From an uncultured Pseudomonadota bacterium (GTDB taxonomy: Bacteria > Myxococcota_A > UBA796 > SXON01): 42,392 nt of DNA. The position numbers and the translations under genes are program-made. The stretch spans positions 1 through 42,392 of the forward strand of contig CAIXRH010000335.1 of the NCBI GenBank assembly GCA_903921785.1, written 5' to 3'. Below the pieces are notes generated by a model. That model ran no database searches and was not told the origin of the DNA. It saw only the letters and a list, made by a program, of their open reading frames with translations. This document shows, one piece after another, positions 16,381 to 25,561 of the stretch (positions within the stretch are counted from its first letter, which is position 1; each line of letters starts with the position of its first letter).

Positions 16381-17046
16381 GTGTCCACGCCCTCCGCCGC
16401 CTCGCTCAACGACCTGTTCATCGGCATCGCCGGGATGATCGGCGCCGGGAAGAGCACGCTGGCCACCGCCCTCGGCAACCACCTGAACCTCCCGGTGTAC
16501 TTCGAGCCCGTCGCGGACAACGAGTACCTGGCCGACTTCTACCGGGACACCCGCCGCTACTGCTTCGCCACGCAGATCTACCTGCTCAACCGGCGCTTCC
16601 AGCAGCACCAGGAGATCATCTGGCGCGGCGGTGGCGGCGTGCAGGACCGCACCATCTACGAAGACGCGGTCTTCGCCCGGATGTTGGTGAACATCGGCCT
16701 GATGGAGGAGCGCGACTACCGCACCTACCTCTCGCTGTTCCGTCACATGAGCAACTTCATGTGCCGGCCCCACGTGATCGTGTACCTCGACGTGAAGCCT
16801 GAGCGGTCGATGGAGCGCATCCGCATGCGCAGCCGCGACGTGGAGAGCGGCGTCTCGCTCGAGTACCTCACCGCGCTCTACGACGAGTACAGCCGCTTCA
16901 TCGCGGACATCTCCAAGACCATCCCGGTCATCACGGTCGACTACGACCGGTTCCGCGACGTGGAGGAGATGGCCCAGGTGATCGAGCGCGAGTACCTCAA
17001 CGCCAGCTTCTTGCGCGCGGTGCAGTGGGAGCCGACGCGGGGGTAG
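16381..17046 (+). CDS. Deoxynucleoside kinase (dNK/dGK-dCK family)
   Basis: 221 residues from a GTG at 16381, preceded by GGGAG. It phosphorylates deoxynucleosides to monophosphates for salvage. Features: P-loop GMIGAGKST (18-26), EPVADNEYLADFY (substrate-binding Glu after strand 2), FATQIYLLNRRFQQHQ helix, the DR-type motif QDRTIYEDAVFARML (family consensus is close to EDRSIYEDA), VIVYLDVKPERSMERIRMRSRDVE with the Arg-rich lid, and LYDEYSRFI. Length matches bacterial deoxyadenosine/deoxyguanosine kinases. Substrate cannot be set by eye. It is convergent with an NCS1 nucleobase transporter across a 109-base gap, which suggests but does not prove a nucleobase/nucleoside theme. Confidence 0.9.
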   Translation: MSTPSAASLNDLFIGIAGMIGAGKSTLATALGNHLNLPVYFEPVADNEYLADFYRDTRRYCFATQIYLLNRRFQQHQEIIWRGGGGVQDRTIYEDAVFARMLVNIGLMEERDYRTYLSLFRHMSNFMCRPHVIVYLDVKPERSMERIRMRSRDVESGVSLEYLTALYDEYSRFIADISKTIPVITVDYDRFRDVEEMAQVIEREYLNASFLRAVQWEPTRG

Positions 17047-17155
17047 ACGCCGAAGCGCCGTCCGCGCAGATCGAAGTCTCGTCGTCGCCCGCGCCGAGCG
17101 TTGCCGCGTGGCCGGCCGCAGGTCCGCGTGAGCGCCCGCCGGCCGCACCTCCCGC

Positions 17156-18706
<1,551 letters not shown>

Positions 18707-18763
18707 CGGGGCTCCGGGTCGGCCGGAGTGTACAAGTTTTTTGGGGGATGCGGGCAGCGCCTC

Positions 18764-18818
18764 CCCCGACACCCGGAGGCTCGCTCCCGCTCGCCCGAGG
18801 AGCTTGCGGTGTCGGGGA
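18764..18818 (-). terminator. Long-loop hairpin upstream of the NCS1 gene
   Basis: CCCCGACACC at 18764-18773 is the perfect complement of GGTGTCGGGG at 18808-18817; 34 bases lie between. It lies between the small envelope-protein gene (stop at 18842) and the NCS1 start at 18706. On the minus strand it is followed by CCCCCAAAAAACTTGTACACT (bases 18731-18751). A T-run exists only on the plus strand. It may terminate the upstream gene, act as a leader structure, or be an operator pair. Confidence 0.35.
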
Positions 18819-18841
18819 CCGCGGGCCGGGCGCCCGGGCGG

Positions 18842-19345
18842 TCAGCCGGGGCTGGGGGCCGACGGGACGGCGCGCGGGCGCGTCGCCCACCGCACGGTGA
18901 ACCCCGCGCCCAGCCCGTGCCCGCCGAGCTCCACCTCGGGTCCGAACTGGGTGCCCTTCGCGGTCGCGAAGGTCCAGCCCGCGACGAGCGCGAGGCTCGG
19001 CGCGCTCACCGAGCCGTCCAGCGGCGTGCTCTCCCCGGCGAGCAGCGACGCGTACAGCCCCTTCGCACCCCCGAGGCGCGGCCCGACGCGGTAGTCGATC
19101 GCGGCGCCCGTGGGGTACGGGATCACGTAGTAGGCGCTGATCCCCGTCGACATGCCGACGCGCGCGTCGATCGCAAAGATTCCGCCGACCGGCACCACCG
19201 CCTGGACCGCGGAGGTGTCCGTCAGCAGGCCGCTGACCGGCGAGTACCCGACGGTGTCGGCGTGGGTGAACCCGAAGGAGATGGGCGCCGGGGTGGCGGC
19301 CGCAGCGGGCGGGGTGAGGGCGGCGAGGGTGAGCAGCGCGAACAT
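18842..19345 (-). CDS. Small exported protein, possibly an outer-membrane beta-barrel
   Basis: 167 residues from the ATG at 19345 (an in-frame extension upstream is Arg/Ser shadow). MFALLTLAALTPPAAAATPA is a signal peptide. The mature part alternates polar and hydrophobic residues with Gly and aromatics (ISFGFTHADTVGYSP, GISAYYVIPYPTGAAIDYRVGPRLGG, LALVAGWTFATAKGTQFGPEVELGG), as in 8-stranded outer-membrane barrels, and ends with a short Pro/Ser tail. Family not recognised. It lies between the PreA-like gene (72 bases upstream) and the NCS1 gene (135 bases downstream), all on the minus strand, so it could be the outer-membrane partner of the transporter, but that is speculation. Confidence 0.7.
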   Translation of the reverse strand: MFALLTLAALTPPAAAATPAPISFGFTHADTVGYSPVSGLLTDTSAVQAVVPVGGIFAIDARVGMSTGISAYYVIPYPTGAAIDYRVGPRLGGAKGLYASLLAGESTPLDGSVSAPSLALVAGWTFATAKGTQFGPEVELGGHGLGAGFTVRWATRPRAVPSAPSPG

Positions 19346-19418
19346 CAAGGCTCCTGGTGAGCCCAACGTACGCCCGGAATCGCCGAACCCCCTCAGACCG
19401 CCATCAGACTCGCCCCGG

Positions 19419-20546
19419 CTACTCCTTGTGGGAGACCAGGTTGCCGGCCTCGGCCACGAAGTCCTTCTTGCCCCACTCGGTGTCGCGGTTGGCGAGCTCC
19501 GCCGCCTTCGCGGCCTTCTTCTCGGCCTGCAGCTCCACGAGGTGGTGGTGGCTGGTGAAGTACGGGAGGGACTTGCCGATGCTGTCCCGCACGGTGGCGA
19601 AGCCGTGCTGCTGGAGGAAGGCGCCGAGGCCCTCGCCGAGCTCGTGCACCATCTCAAAACCCTGGAGCATCGGACCGGTGCAGCTCTGCACGGTGGAGGC
19701 GCCCATGAGCAGGAACTCGATCGCGTCGGTGCTGGAGCAGACGCCGCCGATCCCCGAGATCGCGAACCCGGGCTGGTCCATGGCGATCTCTCCGACCATC
19801 CGCAGCGCGATGGGCTTGACCGCCCGGTAGCTGTACCCGCCGAAGGTGCTGTGCCCCTCGACCGTGGGCGTGGGCCGCAGGGTCTTGAGGTTGATCCCGA
19901 TGGTGGAGAGGATCGTGTTGATCGCCGCCACCCCGTCGGCGCCGCCGGCCTTCGCGGCGCGCGCGGGCACCCGGATGTCGGTGATGTTCGGGGTCATCTT
20001 CGCCCAGACCGGCTTGCCGCCGGCCGCAGCGACCACCCAGCTGGTGACCTCCTCGACCATCGCCGGGTTCTGGCCCATCGCCGCGCCCATGCCGGTCTCG
20101 GGGTGGCCGTGGGGACAGGAGAAGTTCAGCTCCAACGCGTCGCACCCCGCGGCGAGGCAGCGGGCGGTGATCTCCTGCCACCGCCCCTTGTCGTACTGCT
20201 CCATGATGGAGCCGACGAGGATCCGGTCGGGCCACTGCTCCTTCACCTTCTTGAAGTCGGCCTCCCAGTCTTCGAACGGGCGATCGCTGATGAGCTCGAT
20301 GTTCTGGAAGCCGATCGTGTCGCCGTGGGGGCCGTTGAGCTTGCCGTAGCGCGGCTGCACGTTCACCACCGGGAGGTCGCTGAGGCTGGTGGTCTTCGCG
20401 ACCACGCCGCCCCAGCCCGCGGCGAAGGCCTTGCTGATCACCGTGGCGTTGGTCGACGGCGGACCGCTGCCGATCACGAACGGGTTGAGGAACCGCATGC
20501 CGTTGACCGTGACGGCGAGATCACCATTGGTGAGGATCGAGGACAT
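19419..20546 (-). CDS. PreA-like dihydropyrimidine dehydrogenase catalytic subunit without ferredoxin domain
   Basis: 375 residues from the ATG at 20546. The FMN-binding TIM barrel matches PreA/DPD: NPFVIGSGPPSTN (about 21-33), WGGVVAKTTSL (45-55), the active-site loop ELNFSCPHGHPETGMGAAMGQ region with catalytic Cys about 144, KMTPNITDI, GADGVAAINT, and the phosphate site ISGIGGVCSSTDAIEFLLMGASTVQSCT. It would reduce uracil/thymine to dihydropyrimidines or run in reverse. E. coli-type PreA has two 4Fe-4S clusters in a C-terminal ferredoxin domain; here that part is a Lys/Glu-rich tail with no cysteines. No PreT-like flavoprotein gene is nearby. The electron route is therefore unclear. The neighbouring NCS1 transporter fits a pyrimidine role. 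Confidence 0.85.
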   Translation of the reverse strand: MSSILTNGDLAVTVNGMRFLNPFVIGSGPPSTNATVISKAFAAGWGGVVAKTTSLSDLPVVNVQPRYGKLNGPHGDTIGFQNIELISDRPFEDWEADFKKVKEQWPDRILVGSIMEQYDKGRWQEITARCLAAGCDALELNFSCPHGHPETGMGAAMGQNPAMVEEVTSWVVAAAGGKPVWAKMTPNITDIRVPARAAKAGGADGVAAINTILSTIGINLKTLRPTPTVEGHSTFGGYSYRAVKPIALRMVGEIAMDQPGFAISGIGGVCSSTDAIEFLLMGASTVQSCTGPMLQGFEMVHELGEGLGAFLQQHGFATVRDSIGKSLPYFTSHHHLVELQAEKKAAKAAELANRDTEWGKKDFVAEAGNLVSHKE

Positions 20547-20589
20547 CCTGGGGCCACTCCGAAGCGGGGAAGGTACCACACCCGCGCGG

Positions 20590-23274
20590 TCAGCGGACGC
20601 GCCACCAGAGCGTCGAGCCCGCCGAGCTCATCGGGAGCGACCACCAGCCCGCGCCGTCCGCGGTCACCGGCACAGGCGCGCCCTCCACCCCCGCGGCGTC
20701 CATCGGGCGGACCTCGGGCTTTCGCGGCCACGCGAAGCGCACCGCGCCGCTGGGGCGGGTGAGGACCACCGCGTCGCCACCGTCTGCCAGGATCACCGAG
20801 CCGCCGCCGATGCGCTGCATCCCCCGGTTCTCCATGCGCCCGGCCACCGAGAGCAGGCCGCCCTTGCAGGCGCTCACCTCCCCGTCGAGGCAGGTGAGGC
20901 TCACCGCCGCCACGCCATCGAGCTGCGGGTCGAGGTGGGCCGCGCGAGTGGGGCCGGAGCCCTCCCCGGCGCCCGCCCGCTGCCGCAGCCCGTGGTCGCC
21001 GAGCACGGCCTCCAGGGCGGGCGTCTGCACCACGAAGCGCTCGGCGTCCGGCCACCAGCCGAGGGTGGTGCTCGGGGTCCCCGCGATGGGGAGCGGCGGC
21101 GCGTCGCCGTAGGCTTCCCGGTACCGCGCCCGCAGGAACGTCCCCACATCGCGGAGCTCGAGCAAATCGAGCTGCTGCTGCTCGACGATCTCCGCCTTCA
21201 CCGCCGCCGGAGAGCGCCAGATGGGCAGGAGCCCGTCCGCTGCGGGGACGGCGCCGCTGCGGAACAACCCCGACGCCGTGGCCATCTGCGCCCACTTCAC
21301 CGCGGCGAAGCGCATCTCGGAGAAGCTGGCCACCCCGTCCGGGCCCTCGGTGATCGGCCCGTTGGTGTAGTTGAGCCAGATCACCGCGTCCCAGTCCTGC
21401 TCCGAGGCCAACGACGCCCACAAAAGCGGCGCTTCGCTCATGTGGTCGTTGGGGAAGCCTTCGTTGAGCTCCGACACCATCATCGGCTTGCCCGCCTGCG
21501 CGATCGCGAAGCGCGAGATCATCTGCTGGCTGCGCGGGTTGGCGATGAACGACTCGTTGCGGAACGACCCGCTCGCGGACGCGTCCCACTCCAGGTGGGT
21601 GTCGATGACGTCGTAGCGGGCCATCGTCTGCGCCACCGCGGCGTTGGTGTAGGTGATTCCCCCCGTCAGCGGCTGGGTGTACCCGAGCCCCCGGACGGCG
21701 TCCCGGACCGCGTCGAAGAACGGGACCTCCAGGCCGAGGTAGAAGTCGTAGAGGTCGGCGACACGCGCGCGCGGGTACTGCCCGAACGAGCCCTGGCCGG
21801 CCGGGAGCCGCGCCACGTGACCCAACCCTTCGCCAGGGCGGAGGCCGGGGTTCACCGAGCCGGTCCACTTCGCCGCCATCGCGGCATCGTCCGGGTAGCG
21901 GGCGCGGAGGAAGTCGTTCCACTGGCGGTCGAGCTCGGCGCGGTGCACCGCCGGGAGGCGCTCGGTGCCGCCTGTCAGCCAGTTCATCACCAGGCTGTTC
22001 TCATTGGTCAGCTCCACCATCGCCACGCCGGGATCGTCGGCGTATCGTTTGCCGGTGTAGCGGTTGGTGCGCCCGAGCCACGCCTTGGTCCACTCCAGGT
22101 AGGCGGTGCGCCACGCCGGCTCGAACATGGGGAGCAGCTTGTGGCCGTTGGGAATCTCCGGCCCGGGGTCGTTCACCCCGTCGGCCGTGGTGAACGCGCG
22201 GTTGGTGGCGATCTCCAGCTCGATGTACACCCCCGCCGCCTCCAGCTTGGACACGAGGTAGTCGAAGCGGTCCAGCCCCTCGTCGAGGAACAGCGGGTCC
22301 GAGGCGGACTTCCGCGCCGGATTCAGCCCGCCCGAGGCGGGCGCGTCCGCGTGATGCATCCGGACCAGATTCACGCCGTTGGCCGCGAGCTGCACGGCGA
22401 GCGCGTCGGCGAGCTCGTGGGTGGGGTAGTTCGCCACGGTGAGCAGGTTCACGCCCCAGAAGCGGGCGCGGGTGCCGTCGGGCCACGCGAGGTGCCCGTC
22501 CTTCACGGCGAGCTTGCCCCGGGAGCCGGCGTTGGGCGGCACGGCCCAGGCCGAGGGCACGGGCGCGCCGGGGGAGTGGATCGTGATCGGGAACGGGAAG
22601 CCGTCGAGGCCGTGGCGCGTGGCCATCGGCAGCTCCACCACCCGGCCGGGGTGCGCGCCGAGCAGCACCACGTCGGGCTCGGTGACGCGCACATCGAGGG
22701 TGACGGCGTCCGTCGGCTCCACGTAGACCACGGAGAGCACCCGACCGTTCCCGGCATCCACCGCGGCGTAGCGGTCGGCCGCGACGCCGCCGGTCAGCGA
22801 CGACAGCCCCTCGCCGGCGCGCAGGTCCTCGATCACGGCGGGCCCGCCGGTGGGGGTGCGGGTCACCCGGAGGATCGGGGCGCCGCGGGGCAGGTCGCCG
22901 CGGTAGGCGAGGAGCAGGCTCACGCCGCGCGACGCCACCTCCGGACCGCCGCCCAGCTCGAGCCGTCGCGGCGCTTTGGGATGCGCGGGGCCGCGGAAAG
23001 CGAACGCGTCAAGCCCGGCGTCGGGCGCCGCGAGCGTCGGCACGGCGGCCTGCACCTTGGCCCACCCCGCCGCGTCCAGCCACGCGTCGGGGCCGGCGCC
23101 GACGATGTCGACGTTGGGCTTCCAGGTGAGCGTGGCCGGCGGCACCTCGGCGGCGGCCTCGCCTTCGGCCGGCTTGGGGTGCGGCGGCGGGCGGGTACGG
23201 GGCGCGGCGGCAGCGGTGACGGCGAGGGCGGCCGCGACCGCGGCGGCGAGGGCGAAGCGGAACGACGTGCGCAC
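20590..23274 (-). CDS. Secreted TIM-barrel glycoside hydrolase (clan GH-A type)
   Basis: 894 residues from a GTG at 23274, which starts right at a signal peptide (MRTSFRFALAAAVAAALAV); further upstream the frame is shadow. After a Pro-rich linker comes a beta-sandwich (about 60-270), then the barrel: RFWGVNLLTVANYPTHELADALAVQLAANGVNLVRMHH, a clan A opening, then GVAMVELTNENSL with acid/base Glu in the NEN motif, and PMMVSELNEGFPND with the likely nucleophile Glu at the end of strand 7. A C-terminal beta domain closes the protein. This is the plan of GH5/GH39/GH-A relatives acting on polysaccharide; the exact family and substrate are not clear. A small lipoprotein gene lies 59 bases upstream in the same direction, probably in one operon. 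Confidence 0.8.
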   Translation of the reverse strand: MRTSFRFALAAAVAAALAVTAAAAPRTRPPPHPKPAEGEAAAEVPPATLTWKPNVDIVGAGPDAWLDAAGWAKVQAAVPTLAAPDAGLDAFAFRGPAHPKAPRRLELGGGPEVASRGVSLLLAYRGDLPRGAPILRVTRTPTGGPAVIEDLRAGEGLSSLTGGVAADRYAAVDAGNGRVLSVVYVEPTDAVTLDVRVTEPDVVLLGAHPGRVVELPMATRHGLDGFPFPITIHSPGAPVPSAWAVPPNAGSRGKLAVKDGHLAWPDGTRARFWGVNLLTVANYPTHELADALAVQLAANGVNLVRMHHADAPASGGLNPARKSASDPLFLDEGLDRFDYLVSKLEAAGVYIELEIATNRAFTTADGVNDPGPEIPNGHKLLPMFEPAWRTAYLEWTKAWLGRTNRYTGKRYADDPGVAMVELTNENSLVMNWLTGGTERLPAVHRAELDRQWNDFLRARYPDDAAMAAKWTGSVNPGLRPGEGLGHVARLPAGQGSFGQYPRARVADLYDFYLGLEVPFFDAVRDAVRGLGYTQPLTGGITYTNAAVAQTMARYDVIDTHLEWDASASGSFRNESFIANPRSQQMISRFAIAQAGKPMMVSELNEGFPNDHMSEAPLLWASLASEQDWDAVIWLNYTNGPITEGPDGVASFSEMRFAAVKWAQMATASGLFRSGAVPAADGLLPIWRSPAAVKAEIVEQQQLDLLELRDVGTFLRARYREAYGDAPPLPIAGTPSTTLGWWPDAERFVVQTPALEAVLGDHGLRQRAGAGEGSGPTRAAHLDPQLDGVAAVSLTCLDGEVSACKGGLLSVAGRMENRGMQRIGGGSVILADGGDAVVLTRPSGAVRFAWPRKPEVRPMDAAGVEGAPVPVTADGAGWWSLPMSSAGSTLWWRVR

Positions 23275-23333
23275 GGAAGGGGTGTATCCGGCCCGGCGGG
23301 CCGCGCGGGGCGCGGAGACGGGAGGTGACCGCC

Positions 23334-23783
23334 CTACTCCCCCTGCACCGTGATCACCACCCCACCGGGAATCTCCTGGCAGCTCAGCGACGCGCGCTGC
23401 CCCCCCCGGGAGAGCGCGTAGGTGAACGTGCCGTCGGCGATGTCCGCCCAGCCGGCGGTGCGGAGGTCGGTCTGCACGGCGGCGCAGGACTCCAGGAGGT
23501 CGCCGCGGCCGGTGAGCGCGACGCGGTCGGCGCCGCACTCGACCACGGAGAGCCGGCCCGGCACGGTGAACTGCCCGGCCCACGGTGCGCAGAGGTCGGT
23601 CTTCGGGGCGGCGGCCGGCTTCGCGGCGGGCGGAGAGAGCCCGAGCAGGCCCGGGACCGACTGCCCGTCGCCCCCGAACGGGACGGCGGCGGCGCCGGAG
23701 GGAACCCCGGCTTCAGTGCCTTCCACCGAAGGTTTGGGGTCGGAGCCGGGGCCATTGGCGCAGGCGAGGAGGACGAGCAGCAT
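23334..23783 (-). CDS. Small lipoprotein, function unknown
   Basis: 149 residues from the ATG at 23783. MLLVLLAC is a very short lipobox (Cys8). A low-complexity Gly/Pro/Ala stretch covers 10-60. The C-terminal domain (about 62-149) has four cysteines (DLCAPW, VECGADRV, LESCAAVQ, LSCQEIP), likely two disulfides, and beta-strand character (VALTGRGDLLES, FTYALSRGGQRASLSC, GGVVITVQGE). Family not recognised. It precedes the glycoside hydrolase gene by 59 bases on the same strand, so cotranscription is likely; it may be an accessory envelope protein for that enzyme. Confidence 0.75.
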   Translation of the reverse strand: MLLVLLACANGPGSDPKPSVEGTEAGVPSGAAAVPFGGDGQSVPGLLGLSPPAAKPAAAPKTDLCAPWAGQFTVPGRLSVVECGADRVALTGRGDLLESCAAVQTDLRTAGWADIADGTFTYALSRGGQRASLSCQEIPGGVVITVQGE

Positions 23784-23883
23784 GACCGGGCGGGCCTCGG
23801 GCCGCGATCTACCCCGAAGCCGACGAGGACGCGCCCGATGTCGAAGGGCTGGAGGCCCGGCACCGGCTTGCCCGGCAGGAGAC

Positions 23884-23920
23884 GTCCGCGGTCGAGGAGC
23901 CGCCGGGGCGAGAATGGCCA
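23884..23920 (+). repeat. Dispersed intergenic repeat, copy C
   Basis: GCGGTCGAGGAGCCGCC then GGGGCGAGAATGGCC closely matches copy A (737-781) and the minus-strand copy B. It is paired with copy D (23948-23978) in inverted orientation about 30 bases away, so a transcript of this 285-base gap could fold into a long stem-loop starting from GGTCGAGG at 23890-23897 and CCTCGACC at 23964-23971. No gene is seen in the gap. Confidence 0.6.
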
Positions 23921-23947
23921 TCCGGGGACGCGCCCGGCCTCGCTATT

Positions 23948-23978
23948 TTCGCCGACGGTCGCGCCTCGACCACCGGCG
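23948..23978 (-). repeat. Dispersed intergenic repeat, copy D (inverted relative to C)
   Basis: On the minus strand this reads GGTGGTCGAGGCGCGACC then GTCGGCGAAAATAGCG. It matches copies A and E base for base over most of its length, with the AATAGCG end replacing AATGGCG. It is the most AT-rich copy (TATTTTCGCC on the plus strand). Confidence 0.55.
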
Positions 23979-24068
23979 CCGGCCGGGCGGAAGGACGGTG
24001 AACCGCCACCCGCCCCTCGACACCTCCTCGTCGAAAGCGCCCCGGCCGCACGTTATCCGGGGCCCACC

Positions 24069-24485
24069 ATGAACTACTGGCTCGCGAAGTCCGAACCCTC
24101 CGTCTACCCCTGGTCCACCTTCGTGGCGGACGGGCGCACCGCCTGGACCGGCGTGCGCAGCGCCGAGGCGCGCAACAACCTCGTGGCGATGAAGCTCGGC
24201 GACAAGGTGGCGTTCTACCACAGCAACGAGGGCAAGGAGGTCGTCGGGGTGGCGGTGGTGGTGGCCGAGGCCTACCCCGACCCCACCGCCGAGGGCGATC
24301 CCCGGTGGAAGTGCGTAGACCTCGCGCCCGTCGGGCCGGTGCCCCGGCCGGTCTCGCTCGCCACCTTCAAGGCCGATCTGGTGCTCAAGGAGTCCAAGCT
24401 GGTGAAGCAGGGGCGGGTGAGCGTGATTCCGCTGGCGCCGGAGTTCTGGGCGCGGTTGTGCGAGCTGTCGGGGTTTGGGGGCTGA
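24069..24485 (+). CDS. EVE (PUA-like) domain protein
   Basis: 138 residues from the ATG at 24069, the usual length of a single-domain EVE protein. Family marks: MNYWLAKSEPSVYPWSTF at the start (the WL-KSEP signature), WTGVRSAEARNNLVAMKLGDKVAFYHSNEGKEVVGVAVV (the aromatic and Arg residues of the ligand pocket), and the end PLxPEFWARLCELSG. EVE domains of the thymocyte-nuclear-protein-1 type bind modified bases in nucleic acid; bacterial single-domain forms have no settled function, though fused forms occur with restriction enzymes. Nothing around it suggests a defence locus. TTATCC lies 10 bases before the start; no Shine-Dalgarno sequence. Confidence 0.92.
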   Translation: MNYWLAKSEPSVYPWSTFVADGRTAWTGVRSAEARNNLVAMKLGDKVAFYHSNEGKEVVGVAVVVAEAYPDPTAEGDPRWKCVDLAPVGPVPRPVSLATFKADLVLKESKLVKQGRVSVIPLAPEFWARLCELSGFGG

Positions 24486-24557
24486 CCGCGGGCGGCCGGG
24501 CCGCGCGAACCGCACAATTCCCCGAGCGACCGTCGGCTTCTCCGCGCATACTCGCGC

Positions 24558-25520
24558 ATGCTGCTCCTCTCCCTGGCCGTCGCGGCCCCACTTTGGCCGC
24601 AGATGCAGGTGTCCGCCGCGACCGTCGACTTCGACGTCGTCGAGCCGGGGAACACCGCCACGGTGCCCGTGCAGGTGACCAACGCTGGCGAGATGCCGAT
24701 GGGACTCGCGTGGCAGCTCAACAGCTCCCCGCCGCAGGCGTTCTCGCTCGCCTGGCCCGAGAGCGGCGCCTGCGACGACGGCACGCCCTTCGTCGCCGAC
24801 CTCGACCTCGCCGCCGCCCCCCAACCGCCGGACGCGATCCTGCCCCCCGGCTGCGTCGTGACCTTCAAGGTCAGCTTCGCGCCCCACGGGACGAACGGGG
24901 CCGCCGGGGCCGTCGTGTTCACCGCGCTCGGCGCGTACCGGCATGGGGCGTCGGTGGAACAGGCGGAGCTGCCCGCCTTCGCCGAGGATCCGCGGGAGTG
25001 GCGGCAGGAGGTGTCCCTGACCGCGACCGCGCTCGAACGGGCGCAGAACACCGAACCGGCGATGCTTGCGATGCACGGCTCCCCGGACACCTGCCATTCC
25101 GGCGAAGAGGTCGCCTTCTCCGCCGACGCCTTCGACGCCGACGGGCAGGCCCTGATCTGGAACTGGAGCAACTCGGAGAAGGAGGGCGTGGCGCTGTTCG
25201 ACTCCAACCAGCTCGGCTCGCCGACGTTCACCTGTCCCGAGCAAACGGCGTGTGCCCCCGCCGAGTCCGTGGAGGTGATCGCGATGGCGACCGACGCCGA
25301 CGGCCACCAGGCCTGGTTGGTGACCACCGTCGCCGTCCTCGGCGAGGCGTGGGCGCTCGCCGACCCCTTCGACGCGGCGGACGCCGAGTGTCACCCGCCG
25401 GCCCCCGAAGGGAGCGACCCCGACGACCCCGCGTGCGACTGCGCGGGAGGCGCGGGTAGCGCGCTGGTGGCGCCGGGGATCGTGGCGGTATGGAGGAGGC
25501 GGAGGAGGGCGGAGCGCTGA
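24558..25520 (+). CDS. Surface protein with MYXO-CTERM tail
   Basis: 320 residues. MLLLSLAVAAPLWPQMQVSA is a signal peptide. Residues ~20-150 form an Ig/HYDIN-like beta-sandwich (VDFDVVEPGNTATVPVQVTNAGEMPM ... FKVSFAPHGTNGAAGAVVF), the choice-of-anchor style found in many Myxococcota proteins. A second beta domain with two Cys pairs follows (TCHSGEEVAFSADAFDADGQALIWNWSN, a PKD-like core). The C-terminus DCAGGAGSALVAPGIVAVWRRRRR is a MYXO-CTERM: Cys motif, hydrophobic helix and Arg cluster. Surface-exposed after sorting; function unknown. CATACT lies 5 bases before the ATG and there is no Shine-Dalgarno sequence, so a leaderless message is likely. The alpha/beta hydrolase gene follows 41 bases later. 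Confidence 0.85.
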   Translation: MLLLSLAVAAPLWPQMQVSAATVDFDVVEPGNTATVPVQVTNAGEMPMGLAWQLNSSPPQAFSLAWPESGACDDGTPFVADLDLAAAPQPPDAILPPGCVVTFKVSFAPHGTNGAAGAVVFTALGAYRHGASVEQAELPAFAEDPREWRQEVSLTATALERAQNTEPAMLAMHGSPDTCHSGEEVAFSADAFDADGQALIWNWSNSEKEGVALFDSNQLGSPTFTCPEQTACAPAESVEVIAMATDADGHQAWLVTTVAVLGEAWALADPFDAADAECHPPAPEGSDPDDPACDCAGGAGSALVAPGIVAVWRRRRRAER

Positions 25521-25561
25521 GGAATGCCGTTTGACCCCGCCCCCCCGGATACCCTCTCGCG

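Noticed and set aside
17047-17155. Terminator between the convergent kinase and transporter genes
   Set aside because: The two CCGGCCGCA pieces here are direct rather than inverted, and no stem with a T-run is present.
20389-23328. Long plus-strand open frame (about 979 codons)
   Set aside because: It is a shadow of the glycoside hydrolase and PreA-like genes on the minus strand; its translation has no recognisable domain.
24069-24485. EVE protein as part of an antiviral island
   Set aside because: EVE domains occur in some restriction systems, but here the protein is a stand-alone form between a lipoprotein and a surface protein with no nuclease, helicase or methylase beside it.
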